A stretch of 44,106 bases of DNA from Bacteroidota bacterium (GCA_023411265.1 JAEYOX010000035.1:1-44106); one strand, 5' to 3'; positions 17,335-26,000 are shown, counted from the stretch's first letter. A program made the numbers and translations. Notes: generated by a model not told the origin, from the letters alone.

Positions 17335-17501
17335 GTATAAAATTTGCAAACAGCCAACTTTTATCATATTTTTATTGGAATGAAAAATAGCATAAAAATC
17401 AGGAAGTGAACTCCATACAGAAGCGGTCTGCTTTCCCAAAGTCAGAGTTCGGTATTCCATAAAAATTCAGTAATTTCATCCCATTAAATTTTAGTTTTAA
17501 A

Positions 17502-18206
17502 ATGATAGACAAACGTGTTAAAAATGCTAAGGAAGCTATTCAGGGAATAGAAAACGGAATGACGTTAATGTTAGGCGGTTTCGGCCTCTGCGGGATTCCC
17601 GAGAATTCGATAAATGCATTGGTGAAAAGCAATATTACCGACCTTACCTGCATTTCCAATAACGCCGGCGTGGACGATTTCGGCCTCGGACTGCTGCTGC
17701 AGAAAAGACAGATTAAGAAAATGATCGCTTCTTATGTGGGTGAAAATGCCGAATTTGAGAGGCAAATGCTTTCTGGTGAACTGGATGTGGAACTCACACC
17801 ACAGGGAACATTAGCTGAAAAATGCCGTGCTGCACAAGCCGGAATTCCTGCTTTTTATACTCCTACCGGATATGGAACCGAAGTAGCCGAAGGAAAAGAA
17901 GAGAGAGAGTTTCACGGAAAAATGCACATCCTGGAACATGCGTACGAAGCAGATTTTTCTATAGTAAAAGCCTGGAAAGGTGATTATACTGGAAATCTGA
18001 TTTTCAGAGGAACAGCCCGCAATTTTAACCTTCCCATGGCCGGAGCGGCAAAAATTACCATCGCAGAAGTGGAAGAACTCGTAGAACCCGGAATGCTGGA
18101 TCCCAACGAAATTCATATTCCCGGAATTATGGTACAGCGAATCTTTCAAGGAGAAAAATATGAGAAAAGAATTGAACGGGTAACGACAAGAAAACGCGAA
18201 TCATAA
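17502..18206 (+). CDS. scoA: 3-oxoacid CoA-transferase, subunit A
   Basis: A 234-residue alpha subunit of succinyl-CoA:3-ketoacid (acetoacetate) CoA-transferase, which moves CoA between succinyl-CoA and acetoacetate in ketone-body or butyrate-type metabolism. The N-terminal glycine motif (LMLGGFGLCGIPENSI) and the later GTEVAEGKEEREFHGKMH and FRGTARNFN segments are typical. The catalytic glutamate is on the partner subunit. It is followed 109 bases later by scoB in the same orientation. Substrate preference among related acids cannot be set from sequence alone. Confidence 0.9.
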   Translation: MIDKRVKNAKEAIQGIENGMTLMLGGFGLCGIPENSINALVKSNITDLTCISNNAGVDDFGLGLLLQKRQIKKMIASYVGENAEFERQMLSGELDVELTPQGTLAEKCRAAQAGIPAFYTPTGYGTEVAEGKEEREFHGKMHILEHAYEADFSIVKAWKGDYTGNLIFRGTARNFNLPMAGAAKITIAEVEELVEPGMLDPNEIHIPGIMVQRIFQGEKYEKRIERVTTRKRES

Positions 18207-18315
18207 CCATAGAAGTCAAAATGTCTTCCGCAAAATATGAATCCGTTTATTTTTGATGACCGCACAAAGGGTGAATTAAGAATTTCCGGATGATTAAAAT
18301 TTCAAATTAAAAAAA

Positions 18316-18972
18316 ATGTTGACAAAAGAACAAATAGCAAAAAGAATTTCGAAAGAAGTAAGAGACGGATATTACGTGAATTTAGGCATTGGAATCCCGA
18401 CATTGGTAGCCAATTATGTTCCGGAGAACCTTTCGGTAGATTTCCAGAGCGAAAACGGAGTACTGGGAATGGGTCCCTTTCCATACGAAGGAGAAGAGGA
18501 TGCAGACCTTATTAATGCTGGCAAACAAACCATCACAACGCTTCCGGGTGCTTCTTTTTTTGATTCGGCTTTCAGCTTTGGAATGATCAGAAGCCAGAAA
18601 GTGGATCTCACAATTCTTGGAGCCATGGAAGTGACTGAAGAGGGCGATATCGCCAGCTGGAAAATTCCGGGGAAAATGGTGAAAGGAATGGGCGGTGCCA
18701 TGGATTTGGTGGCTTCTGCAAAGAATATTATTGTCGCCATGATGCACACCAATAAAGCTGGGGAAAGTAAAATTCTGAAAAAATGCACTCTTCCGCTCAC
18801 TGGAGTAAAATGTGTAAAGAAAATCGTTACGGATCTTGCCGTGATGGAAGTGACCGAAAACGGGCTGAAACTTTTGGAAAGAGCACCCGGTGTTTCCGTG
18901 GAAGATATTGTAAAAGCTACCGAAGCTTCCCTGATTATTGAAGGCGAAATTCCGGAAATGGTGATCGATTAA
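18316..18972 (+). CDS. scoB: 3-oxoacid CoA-transferase, subunit B
   Basis: A 218-residue beta subunit. Glu46 in FQSENGVLGMGP is the expected catalytic residue that forms the glutamyl-CoA intermediate. Further motifs (VNLGIGIPTLV, GKMVKGMGGAMDLVASAKN, TDLAVMEV) are standard. The 109-base gap from scoA is longer than usual for this pair and contains neither a clear terminator nor a strong promoter, so the two are probably co-transcribed. The ATG follows an A-rich stretch. Confidence 0.92.
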   Translation: MLTKEQIAKRISKEVRDGYYVNLGIGIPTLVANYVPENLSVDFQSENGVLGMGPFPYEGEEDADLINAGKQTITTLPGASFFDSAFSFGMIRSQKVDLTILGAMEVTEEGDIASWKIPGKMVKGMGGAMDLVASAKNIIVAMMHTNKAGESKILKKCTLPLTGVKCVKKIVTDLAVMEVTENGLKLLERAPGVSVEDIVKATEASLIIEGEIPEMVID

Positions 18973-19169
18973 AATTTATCAATAATTCACTTAGAAACAC
19001 TCTTTTAGATTTTCGTGATCGGGAGTAGATGGTGCTTTGCGTTTCCTGATATGCGAACATACCCGGGAAATGTGGTTGTACATAAAGTGCCGGTTAAACA
19101 AAAACACCTTGATTGGATATGATGACGGTTTCTTTTTAAATTTAAATGACATTCAATCCTGCAATTATT

Positions 19170-19177
19170 TATTTTTG
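19170..19177 (+). promoter_or_regulatory. -7 element directly before the MFS gene
   Basis: TATTTTTG ends four bases before the ATG at 19182. Transcription would start at or next to the start codon, implying a leaderless or near-leaderless mRNA. The -33 region is not well matched. Confidence 0.45.
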
Positions 19178-19181
19178 CACG

Positions 19182-20420
19182 ATGAAAAAAAAGCAAAAAC
19201 CGGCAGCTTTAGGGTTTATCTTCGTTACCCTGCTTATTGATATTACGGGATGGGGAATCGTAATTCCCGTAGCACCAAAGCTTATTCAGGAGCTTATCGG
19301 CAATGCTGATCTTTCTGTTGCCGCACAGTACGGGGGCTGGCTTGGCTTTCTGTATGCATTTATGCAGTTTCTTTTTGCGCCGGTTTTGGGAAATCTCAGC
19401 GATCAGTTTGGGCGAAGGCCGGTCATTTTGATCTCTTTATTTGGGTTTGCGCTCAATTTTTTTGTTCAGGCGTGGGCTCCCACCATTTTTTGGCTTTTTG
19501 TAGGCAGGATTTTTTCAGGAATTACCGGCGCAAGTATTACTACCGCCAGTGCCTATATCGCCGATATTTCTGACGAAAGCAACCGTTCAAAAAACTTCGG
19601 GATGGTGGGCGCAGCATTTGGAGTAGGCTTTATTCTCGGCCCTGTTATCGGTGGTGTGCTGGGTCAATATGGCGCTCGGGTTCCTTTTATTGCTGCAGGA
19701 ATTTTGTGTTTAATCAATTTTATTTACGGCTATTTTGTTCTTCCTGAAAGTCTGGCTGCAGAACACCGCCGCAAATTCATTTTCAAAAGAGCAAATCCTG
19801 TTGGTTCATTGCTTAATATTCGGAAATATCCGCCGATAATTTACCTGATGGTAGCGTGGTTTCTGGTGTATATCGCAGCTCACGCTGTCCAAACCAACTG
19901 GCCGTATTTCACCATGTACGTTTTCAATTGGGATGAGAGAATGGTGGGTATTTCTTTAGGGGTGATGGGTGCTGCCACTGCGTTCGTTCAGGGATATTTA
20001 ATTAGAAAAGTACATCCAAGATGGGGTGCAGAACGCAGTATTTTGATAGGCATTATCATGTATGGAATCGGGATGATGCTTTTCGCATTTGCCAGTCAGG
20101 GATGGATGATGTTTGCCATTCTGCTCATCTACTGTCTGGGTGGAATTGCCGGACCTGCCTTGCAGTCTGTCATTACTTCCAAAGTTCCGGCCAATGAGCA
20201 GGGCGATCTTCAGGGTGCTCTTACTTCAGTGGTGAGCATTACTTCCATCATCGGGCCACCGCTGATGACCAACAGTTTTTATTATTTTACCCACGGCCAA
20301 GCTCCTTTCCGCTTTCCCGGGGCACCATTCTTTCTCGGTTTTCTGATGATGGCAGCCAGTGCGTTTTTTGTGTATAGGGTCTTTCATAAAAGAAAAAATG
20401 AGTTTAAAATGAAGCCATAA
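19182..20420 (+). CDS. MFS transporter, TetA/TCR-like
   Basis: A 412-residue inner-membrane major-facilitator transporter with about 12 membrane helices. Motif A (GNLSDQFGRRP) lies between helices 2 and 3; the antiporter-like motif C follows (GFILGPVIGGVLG). This arrangement fits the drug:H+ antiporter-1 group that includes tetracycline exporters, and chromosomal relatives in flavobacteria are usually annotated 'TCR/Tet MFS transporter'. Resistance cannot be claimed: substrate-determining residues were not checked and there is no TetR-type regulator alongside. The ATG at 19182 (MKKKQKP) is chosen over 19146 because a promoter box lies between them. Confidence 0.85.
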   Translation: MKKKQKPAALGFIFVTLLIDITGWGIVIPVAPKLIQELIGNADLSVAAQYGGWLGFLYAFMQFLFAPVLGNLSDQFGRRPVILISLFGFALNFFVQAWAPTIFWLFVGRIFSGITGASITTASAYIADISDESNRSKNFGMVGAAFGVGFILGPVIGGVLGQYGARVPFIAAGILCLINFIYGYFVLPESLAAEHRRKFIFKRANPVGSLLNIRKYPPIIYLMVAWFLVYIAAHAVQTNWPYFTMYVFNWDERMVGISLGVMGAATAFVQGYLIRKVHPRWGAERSILIGIIMYGIGMMLFAFASQGWMMFAILLIYCLGGIAGPALQSVITSKVPANEQGDLQGALTSVVSITSIIGPPLMTNSFYYFTHGQAPFRFPGAPFFLGFLMMAASAFFVYRVFHKRKNEFKMKP

Positions 20421-20445
20421 ACGATTGAGTTAATAGTTATTTTTT

Positions 20446-20681
20446 TTAAATCTTTTTGACAAAGGATTTAATGGTACTTTTAACAGTAACCAAATATGCT
20501 CCGGCTGGAAACAGCGAAGTTTCAATAGAATACTCCTTTTTATTTTTCAGGCTTTCTTCCATCATTTTTTTCCTGAAGAATCTGTAACTGATAATGAAAG
20601 ATTTTCAGCGAAGTTTTTTGTTTTCTGATGAAACGATCTGAAACAGGATTGGGAACTGTTTCAAGTTCTGATAGTGAAAAT
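20446..20681 (-). pseudogene. Broken remnant of a T9SS-exported protein (sorting domain)
   Basis: Read on the minus strand, the stop at 20446-20448 closes a frame ending ETSLFPAGAYLVTVKSTIKS...VKKI, the usual end of a T9SS type A sorting domain. The start of the same domain (LETVPNPVSDRFI, about 20633-20675) is in another frame, so at least one frameshift splits an 80-residue domain. Upstream the frame hits stops and no start or catalytic part remains. It appears to be the decayed 3' end of a secreted-protein gene, and it explains most of the gap between the MFS gene and tatA. Nothing else is seen at 20682-20857. Confidence 0.75.
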
Positions 20682-20857
20682 TAAAAACACAGTGACTTTA
20701 AAATGAATGTTAGCGGATCAAAGCTATTGAAATACTCATGAATTAAAATTAATTCTCCATATTATTTCTGATAAATGTTATTTTCCTGCGAGGATTCCAT
20801 TTGAAGTGTGATAATGAGAAGGTTCTGAAATAGTTTTATTTTTCTGTTCAAAAAGAG

Positions 20858-20865
20858 TAATTTTG
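20858..20865 (+). promoter_or_regulatory. -7 element directly before tatA
   Basis: TAATTTTG fits TAnnTTTG and ends four bases before the tatA ATG, so the transcript would be leaderless or nearly so. Confidence 0.45.
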
Positions 20866-20869
20866 TGCC

Positions 20870-21196
20870 ATGGAATTAGGATTTAGTGAGATTTTAGTCG
20901 TAATGCTGGTGATCGTGGTACTTTTCGGCCCGGACAAGATTCCGCAGATTGCGAGAGATTTAGGTTCAGGAGTCCGAAAAATGAAAGGAGCCGTTGAAGA
21001 TATTAAAACCGAAATTCTGAAAGAAACGGACAATCCTGTTTCCGAAATAAAAAAAGAAATCGAGAAAGTGAAAGAAGCTGCTCAGGAATATGACTTCTCC
21101 CAAACGCTGAAAGAATCCGAGGCTGAAATCAAAGCGCAAAAGGAAGCAAAACAAGAGCAATTAAAAGATTCGCATACTGGCCCTGTTAGCCGATAA
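20870..21196 (+). CDS. tatA: Sec-independent translocase subunit TatA/TatE-type
   Basis: A 108-residue Tat pore-type subunit. One N-terminal membrane helix (about 5-20; ILVVMLVIVVLFGPDKIP) with the FGPDKIP hinge is followed by an amphipathic helix (LGSGVRKMKGAVEDIK) and a charged, coiled-coil-rich tail. The FGPxKLP-like hinge is shared by TatA and TatB; the 108-residue length with a long Glu/Lys-rich tail is slightly TatB-like. No tatC is in the window. It is separated from the PAP2 gene by two bases, so they are one transcript. Confidence 0.85.
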   Translation: MELGFSEILVVMLVIVVLFGPDKIPQIARDLGSGVRKMKGAVEDIKTEILKETDNPVSEIKKEIEKVKEAAQEYDFSQTLKESEAEIKAQKEAKQEQLKDSHTGPVSR

Positions 21197-21198
21197 TT

Positions 21199-21765
21199 AT
21201 GGAGGAATTTATAGAAAAAGACAGGGAAATCTTCCTTTTTTTTAATACCTTGGGAAGTCCGGAATTTGATCCTTTCTGGTCTTTGATTTCCGGCAAGTGG
21301 ATCTGGATTCCGCTGTATATTATTTTTCTTTATTTGCTTTTCAAAAATTATCACTGGAAAGGTCTGCTGTATATTGTAATTTTCATTGCATTGGGAGTGA
21401 CGGTTTCCGATCAGCTTTCAGGCATCTTCAAATACGGGATCGCCAGGCTTCGTCCGTGTCATGATCCGGATTTATCTTCTGCCATGCGAATGGTAGAATG
21501 TGGAGGAAAGTTCGGTTTCTATTCCGCACATGCCTCCAACACGTTTTTTATCGCTTCTTTTATGACGATGATGTTGAAAAACCGTTACGGCTGGTTTCCT
21601 TTTTTTCTGTTTCTATGGGCTGCAATCGTTTCCTACAGCCGGATTTATCTGGGAGTTCATTTTCCTGCAGATATTCTGATGGGTGCTTCTGTGGGTTTTC
21701 TTCTGGGTGGTTTTTTTGCCACACTCAGCCTGAAAGTCATTCGTAAACAATCGGTTGTAAACTAG
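21199..21765 (+). CDS. PAP2-family membrane phosphatase
   Basis: A 188-residue membrane phosphatase of the PAP2/undecaprenyl-pyrophosphate phosphatase-like family. The three-part signature is complete: KYGIARLRP (78-86, KX6RP), the histidine of the SAHAS segment (His111) and SRIYLGVHFPAD with Arg148, His154 and Asp158. About five membrane helices surround it. Probable substrates are lipid phosphates or C55-PP at the outer face of the inner membrane. It follows tatA by two bases, and the pair ends in a bidirectional terminator. Confidence 0.9.
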   Translation: MEEFIEKDREIFLFFNTLGSPEFDPFWSLISGKWIWIPLYIIFLYLLFKNYHWKGLLYIVIFIALGVTVSDQLSGIFKYGIARLRPCHDPDLSSAMRMVECGGKFGFYSAHASNTFFIASFMTMMLKNRYGWFPFFLFLWAAIVSYSRIYLGVHFPADILMGASVGFLLGGFFATLSLKVIRKQSVVN

Positions 21766-21770
21766 CAAAA

Positions 21771-21797
21771 AGCTTCCTGATTTATCAAGAAGCCTTT
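21771..21797. terminator. Bidirectional terminator between PAP2 and sufT-like genes
   Basis: GCTTC (21772-21776) pairs with GAAGC (21789-21793), and TGAT with ATCA inside, around a two-base loop with one mismatch. A-run left and T-run right serve both converging genes. Confidence 0.7.
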
Positions 21798-21801
21798 CTG
21801 T

Positions 21802-22137
21802 TTATATTCGGTTTTCCAGTTGTTCCATTCCTTCCGGAGTTACCATATCGTAATTCCATGCGGGATCATAGGTAAGTTCTATTTGGGTTTCCAGTTCAGG
21901 AAATTCCTTTTCCAAAGCATTTTTCACACCCGTTTGTATGGCTTCTCCCATGGGACAAAACCTCGTAGTGAGCGTCATGAGAACTTCGGTTTTATTTTCC
22001 TCATCATTAAATTCAACTTCATAAATTAATCCCAAGTCCACAACATTCACCATCAGCTCAGGATCCAGTACCTCGTACAAAACATGTTGCGCTCTTTTTT
22101 TTCTTTCAAAATCTCGGTCGTTAGGATCTATTGTCAT
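21802..22137 (-). CDS. SufT/MIP18-family Fe-S maturation protein (DUF59)
   Basis: A 111-residue DUF59 protein. The family core DPELMVNVVDLGLIYEV (25-41) and the cysteine motif TTRFCPMG (Cys61) are both present. Relatives (SufT, PaaD, MIP18) help in iron-sulfur cluster maturation. It is the last gene of the five-gene operon and overlaps the membrane-protein gene upstream by four bases (ATGA). Here, next to a di-iron RIC-type repair protein, a role in rebuilding Fe-S clusters after nitric-oxide or oxidative damage is a reasonable inference. Confidence 0.85.
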   Translation of the reverse strand: MTIDPNDRDFERKKRAQHVLYEVLDPELMVNVVDLGLIYEVEFNDEENKTEVLMTLTTRFCPMGEAIQTGVKNALEKEFPELETQIELTYDPAWNYDMVTPEGMEQLENRI

Positions 22138-23396
22138 TGTAATTTTGTTTTATGTAATAATAATTGGAACACATTCACACCATACAGCACTGAAACCACC
22201 AGCCACAACACCAAACCTATCTGGATAATCGGCAAACACTGCGCAATAATTCCTGCGGCCAAAACCAAAAGTGCTGCAATGAAAATACGGAATTGCCAAA
22301 TGGTAAGGTTTTCACTGTAAAGGTGCTTGGGCAATGGTACTTTCACTTTTCCCGAAAGATGTTTATAATGTCCGTTCCAAATGATGAAGGGTAAAGTTTT
22401 AAAAGTTTTTCCCAAAATAATACTGGTTATCCATCCCATAAAAAGCAGCGTCCCGTACAGCATTGTCCATTGGTATCCCTGTGAATAATAAACCATCGGG
22501 ATCATCAAAAGGGCAATGAGGAGACACAAAAAAGACAAAAAGGAATACTTCATCAGCAGCTCTGTCTTTTTTCTCAGCCGGTTTTTAAAAGCATCGTAAA
22601 GATACAATAGCCAACTCAGAATTCCAGTTAAAATTAATGCTGCATACAACAGGATTCTGTCAGAAATTCCGAAGAAATATCCGTCAAGAAGGAAAAGTAT
22701 GAGTCCCAGGTTTTGGAAAATAAATGCCAATTTCAGTAATTTCTCTTTCGTAGATTTTCCCAGAAGAAACATCGGAACCAGTTTGGTGCTGACGCCTGTG
22801 ATCAGTTGCAGAAACCATCCTCCCAATCCAGCATGAGCATGAAGTTTCAAAATCTGCAAATGTTCTTTTTCAAAAAAAGGATAAGCCAGATTAATGGCCA
22901 GCAACATACCAATGATCACCGTAACCAAAAGCCAGATTGCAGAAGTGGAAATAAACAACTTTTGTATCGAATATTTTTGACATATTCTGCTCGTTTTTAA
23001 AACATTAACGGAGAAAAGGAGTACAGAAAGAACGATCAGACTTCCGCCGGAAATCATCATCCACCCGGTATTGAAATTCCAGAAAGTGGCAGTGAGTAAA
23101 AAAACACCTGCGGTGAGCGTGTACCAGCTTATCTGAGCCAGATTCTCGCTGTACAAATCCTGTTCGCAAATGACGGGCAGAAGCTGATACGCTGCTCCGA
23201 AAATAATCATCGTTCCCCAGCCCAAAGCAGCCAAATGAACGATCGTGAGCAGTCGTGGACTGAAATAATGCCCGGTAAAAACGTCAGGATTAAAAACCAT
23301 AACCGTACAGAGAATCACGAAAACCAGTGCTCCCGTTGCATAGAACGGGAGTATCGCGCTGTTGGCCGGAGCTTTGCCGATACTGATGTCTGCCAT
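22134..23396 (-). CDS. Heme-copper-oxidase-like / NnrS-like membrane protein
   Basis: A 420-residue protein with about 12 membrane helices. Two histidine motifs resemble subunit I of cbb3/NOR-type heme-copper oxidases and NnrS proteins: HLAALGWGTMIIFGAAYQLLP (His53) and LKLHAHAGLGGWFLQLITG (around residues 185-187). It is shorter than a full catalytic subunit I, and the usual histidine-rich helix X pattern is not obvious, so reductase activity is uncertain. Such proteins accompany nitric-oxide response genes in many Bacteroidota. It starts directly after the DUF1858/DUF2249 gene (stop and start adjacent) and overlaps the sufT-like gene. The most likely role is heme-linked NO handling, inferred from context. 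Confidence 0.7.
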   Translation of the reverse strand: MADISIGKAPANSAILPFYATGALVFVILCTVMVFNPDVFTGHYFSPRLLTIVHLAALGWGTMIIFGAAYQLLPVICEQDLYSENLAQISWYTLTAGVFLLTATFWNFNTGWMMISGGSLIVLSVLLFSVNVLKTSRICQKYSIQKLFISTSAIWLLVTVIIGMLLAINLAYPFFEKEHLQILKLHAHAGLGGWFLQLITGVSTKLVPMFLLGKSTKEKLLKLAFIFQNLGLILFLLDGYFFGISDRILLYAALILTGILSWLLYLYDAFKNRLRKKTELLMKYSFLSFLCLLIALLMIPMVYYSQGYQWTMLYGTLLFMGWITSIILGKTFKTLPFIIWNGHYKHLSGKVKVPLPKHLYSENLTIWQFRIFIAALLVLAAGIIAQCLPIIQIGLVLWLVVSVLYGVNVFQLLLHKTKLQ

Positions 23397-24230
23397 TTAT
23401 TTTTTGAATATCAACATTTTGACATTACCTTCGTCCACCGTATGTATATGAACCTCAAAATCCTTATCGGCCAGTTCTTCCAAAAGATATACCGGAACTC
23501 TCTTGTGATGAATGTACAACGCATTATCCTCCGGAAGATATTCCAGTTCCGAGAGAATGGCTTCCATCGGACCAGGCATTTCTAAAGCCCTTACATCAAT
23601 TTCGCGCAGCTGTTCCGGAGAAAATCGGGAACAAATTTCAGCAAAACTTTCTATATTGTGCATCAGTAATTTTTCTTCCGATGATGTTGGTGCAATTTCC
23701 ATCTGTCTTTCTTTCTTCAAAAAGTAAGTATAAAACAGTTTCTCACTTTTTTTTTCTGTAAAGGTGTCTTTCGCTTTTTCCTGCTTCAAAAGGTGAATCA
23801 ATGGGGTAGGGATAAAAGTGTTGATAATACAAAGGATTTTTCCGGAAGGTGTCTCCTTAAAACGGTGCAGAATATCCTTCAAAGGATCTGCGGCCTTATC
23901 GATAATAGGACGAACATCGTAATAATCAATTTCCGATTCTTCCGTTTTTAGCAGCCATTCCGGTTGTTTTTCAACTGAAACCTCCTCCTTTTCAGAATCC
24001 GTTTCTTCAAAATGAAAACCGAGAGGATGTAAAACTCTTTTGAAATCTTCCACGGTTGCACCGCCCATTTTCGCAGCTTCAGCAATCGTTACCCTGGATG
24101 CCATGATCTTTCTGAGAATCGGATTTTTCAGCTTCTCCAGCGGTTTGGCAATCGAAGCAATTGCGTTGATGCTTTCAGGATTTTCTTTGATAAGTTCTGA
24201 AATTTTCGTTTTTTCAGTGATGCTTTTCAT
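23397..24230 (-). CDS. DUF1858 and DUF2249 domain protein
   Basis: A 277-residue cytoplasmic protein. Residues about 5-65 match a DUF1858-like helical domain (KISELIKENPESINAIAS, TIAEAAKMGGATVEDF), a type often seen near hybrid-cluster proteins. Two DUF2249-like modules follow, about 98-175 (YYDVRPIIDKAADPLKDIL) and 207-277 (EIDVRALEMPGPMEAIL). DUF2249 domains adopt a SirA/TusA-like fold, but no active-site cysteine is seen here. It overlaps the hemerythrin gene by four bases and abuts the membrane-protein gene. Its biochemical role is unknown; the company it keeps suggests NO or Fe-S stress. Confidence 0.75.
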   Translation of the reverse strand: MKSITEKTKISELIKENPESINAIASIAKPLEKLKNPILRKIMASRVTIAEAAKMGGATVEDFKRVLHPLGFHFEETDSEKEEVSVEKQPEWLLKTEESEIDYYDVRPIIDKAADPLKDILHRFKETPSGKILCIINTFIPTPLIHLLKQEKAKDTFTEKKSEKLFYTYFLKKERQMEIAPTSSEEKLLMHNIESFAEICSRFSPEQLREIDVRALEMPGPMEAILSELEYLPEDNALYIHHKRVPVYLLEELADKDFEVHIHTVDEGNVKMLIFKK

Positions 24231-24718
24231 TTTGGTGTATTTTCTTTTGCCCAGAATTCATCATGATAATTTTCCTCGGCATTGTGTTCTTCTCCGTGAA
24301 GCTGCCGTCCGATTTCGGCTAAATTTTCGTCTGATAAATGCTCTTCAAGATACGGAAAAAGTTCACGTTCCTCATAACGAGTATGTAGGTTTACCAGATC
24401 TGAAAGTTGAAGAATGACTTCATTTACATTTTCTTCATTCCGAATACTGATTTCATTTATTTTAGAAAGAATGCGCTGATGTTCATGCAGAGCTCTAGCT
24501 ACCATCGGATCCGCTGTTTCCACAAAAAGCAGTTCTTCTTCAGTGTTAAAATGGGGCAACATGTGATTTTTCCAAAACCAGTGTATATAATTTTTCATTC
24601 TGAGTGCAGAAACTCCTTTTTTCACTCCTTGTTTCAGTTTCCAGCAGAACAATAATGTGGCGTGATGCTCGCGGGATACTGGCATCAGGTTTTCATTTCG
24701 TTTGATGGGTTGGTTCAT
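24227..24718 (-). CDS. Hemerythrin-like domain protein
   Basis: A 163-residue four-helix hemerythrin-like protein expected to bind a di-iron centre. Candidate ligands follow the family pattern: the SREHH cluster near the N-terminus, HFNTEEELLF, LHEHQRI, and LHTRYEERELFPYLEEH. The frame extends to 24751 only through a TTG; the ATG at 24718 is preceded by an A-rich stretch typical of starts in this genome. It lies 36 bases after the RIC-type gene and overlaps the DUF1858 gene. Possible roles are oxygen or NO sensing or scavenging, or iron donation to the RIC-type partner; none is shown by sequence. Confidence 0.85.
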   Translation of the reverse strand: MNQPIKRNENLMPVSREHHATLLFCWKLKQGVKKGVSALRMKNYIHWFWKNHMLPHFNTEEELLFVETADPMVARALHEHQRILSKINEISIRNEENVNEVILQLSDLVNLHTRYEERELFPYLEEHLSDENLAEIGRQLHGEEHNAEENYHDEFWAKENTPK

Positions 24719-24754
24719 TTTCTTTTGTTTTTTAAATTCCACTTCAGCCAACTT

Positions 24755-25933
24755 TTACAAATTGGCGAGTTCGGCGTCCAGTTTCACCGCTTTAGGGAAA
24801 AGAATGTTATTTTCCAGATGTAAATGGGAGAGAAGGTCTTTTTCAAATTCTTTCATTTTATTGAACAGAAACTGCTGAGAATTGCAGGCATTCTCGGGTA
24901 GAGAATAGTTGCGTGTAATCCTTCTGAAATGATACAGGTCTTCATTCGCGATCTCGTGTTCTTTACAGAGGATGGAAACCGGATCATTCAATGTTCCTAT
25001 GTTGTAGTTCGTTTCAAAAGCGGCATCTTTTTTCTTGGCAATGGCTTGTCGGATCGCCGGAAAGAGCGCATCTTCTTCTTTCACGATATGATCCAGCAAA
25101 TCCTGAAGAAAATGATGGGTGCTGGTGCTCAGCCGGTGCAGTTCCGGATTGCTGTCGCCGTGGTGTTCCGCTACTTTCTGCACCAGATCATTGAGAAGTT
25201 CTGCATTTTCCTTAATATAACGATGATGGGTATTTACGATATAATCCATGAGAAATTCCAGCTCCCATCTGTCAGGATCCATCGCCGGTGAAACTGCATT
25301 TTGGCTTTCGGCCATTGCGTTATGATTGGTTTCTTGCGTTTCGGAGTTGGCTTCTTTGGCATCTCCACAACTGAAAACTATACCTTTTTCTTTTAGAAGC
25401 TCCGCTTTTTTAATTTCCTGATCTGCAATACTGTTATGGCTTTTATAGGAGTTTTCCGAAGCAGGATTCTTCCGGATTTTCACTACAAACCAATCCGGTC
25501 CTTTTTCCAGATATTCCCAGGTGAAGATATTTCCTCTTTCGGCTATCATTTCATAATAAAGTGGCTTTGGGTCATGATCATTTTCGATGATGAAGCTTTC
25601 GCCGGAGTTCAGTTCATCAAAGTGTTTAAAAACCGTGGGATGTTTCAGCCTGGGTTCTATCTTGGTGACATCCACTTTTGTAATTTCCGAAACATTTTCG
25701 GCTTGATTTTTCCTAATCTGCACCAGATATATTTCCGGTCCTTTTTCCAGATATTCCCAAGTGAAAATGGGTCCTCTTTCTGCGATGAGTTCATAATATA
25801 GCGGCTTGGGATCGTGATCGTTTTCAATCATGAAACTTTCACCAGGCTCCAATTCATCGAAGTGTTTGAATATTGTAGGATGTTTGTGTCGCGGTTCAAT
25901 TTTAGTGACATCTAGAGTTTGTACAGTTACCAT
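24755..25933 (-). CDS. RIC/ScdA-type di-iron protein with duplicated DUF2249 domains
   Basis: A 392-residue fusion. Residues 7-76 and 87-156 are tandem DUF2249 modules 57/70 identical to each other (VTKIEPR.KHPT.FKHFDEL, then ENDHDPKPLYYE). A short segment around 185 (LLKEKGIVFSCGD) recalls the cysteine motif of the ScdA_N domain. The C-terminal half (about 225-390) is a hemerythrin domain with NTHHRYIKEN, HHFLQDLLDHIVKEEDALFP, CKEHEIANED and HLHLENNILFP. RIC/YtfE/ScdA proteins repair Fe-S clusters damaged by nitric oxide or peroxide. It heads a five-gene operon, with a candidate Rrf2 operator upstream. The duplicated N-terminal module is the unusual part. Confidence 0.88.
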   Translation of the reverse strand: MVTVQTLDVTKIEPRHKHPTIFKHFDELEPGESFMIENDHDPKPLYYELIAERGPIFTWEYLEKGPEIYLVQIRKNQAENVSEITKVDVTKIEPRLKHPTVFKHFDELNSGESFIIENDHDPKPLYYEMIAERGNIFTWEYLEKGPDWFVVKIRKNPASENSYKSHNSIADQEIKKAELLKEKGIVFSCGDAKEANSETQETNHNAMAESQNAVSPAMDPDRWELEFLMDYIVNTHHRYIKENAELLNDLVQKVAEHHGDSNPELHRLSTSTHHFLQDLLDHIVKEEDALFPAIRQAIAKKKDAAFETNYNIGTLNDPVSILCKEHEIANEDLYHFRRITRNYSLPENACNSQQFLFNKMKEFEKDLLSHLHLENNILFPKAVKLDAELANL

Positions 25934-25962
25934 TTTATTACGATTTATTTGATATTTATTTA

Positions 25963-25986
25963 TAATAGGATGAATTTGTCTTAATT
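25963..25986 (-). promoter_or_regulatory. Candidate Rrf2/NsrR operator upstream of the RIC operon
   Basis: The half-site TCTTAATT (25979-25986) is identical to one arm of the palindrome at 26465-26488. Its partner arm with the same 8-base spacing matches at only five of eight positions. It lies about 30-53 bases upstream of the RIC start codon, where a repressor would block transcription. Confidence 0.45.
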
Positions 25987-26000
25987 TAAAATAAAAAAAA

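Noticed and set aside
18207..18315. Tiny ORF (11 codons) between scoA and scoB
   Set aside because: It is too short, with no start context or conservation evidence; a spacer is the simpler reading.
19182..20420. Tetracycline-resistance gene
   Set aside because: The motifs fit TetA-like MFS transporters, but the group includes many housekeeping exporters and no resistance-specific feature or TetR neighbour is seen.
22134..23396. A functional nitric-oxide reductase or terminal oxidase
   Set aside because: Only part of the usual heme-ligand pattern is visible and the protein is short, so it is called oxidase-like only.
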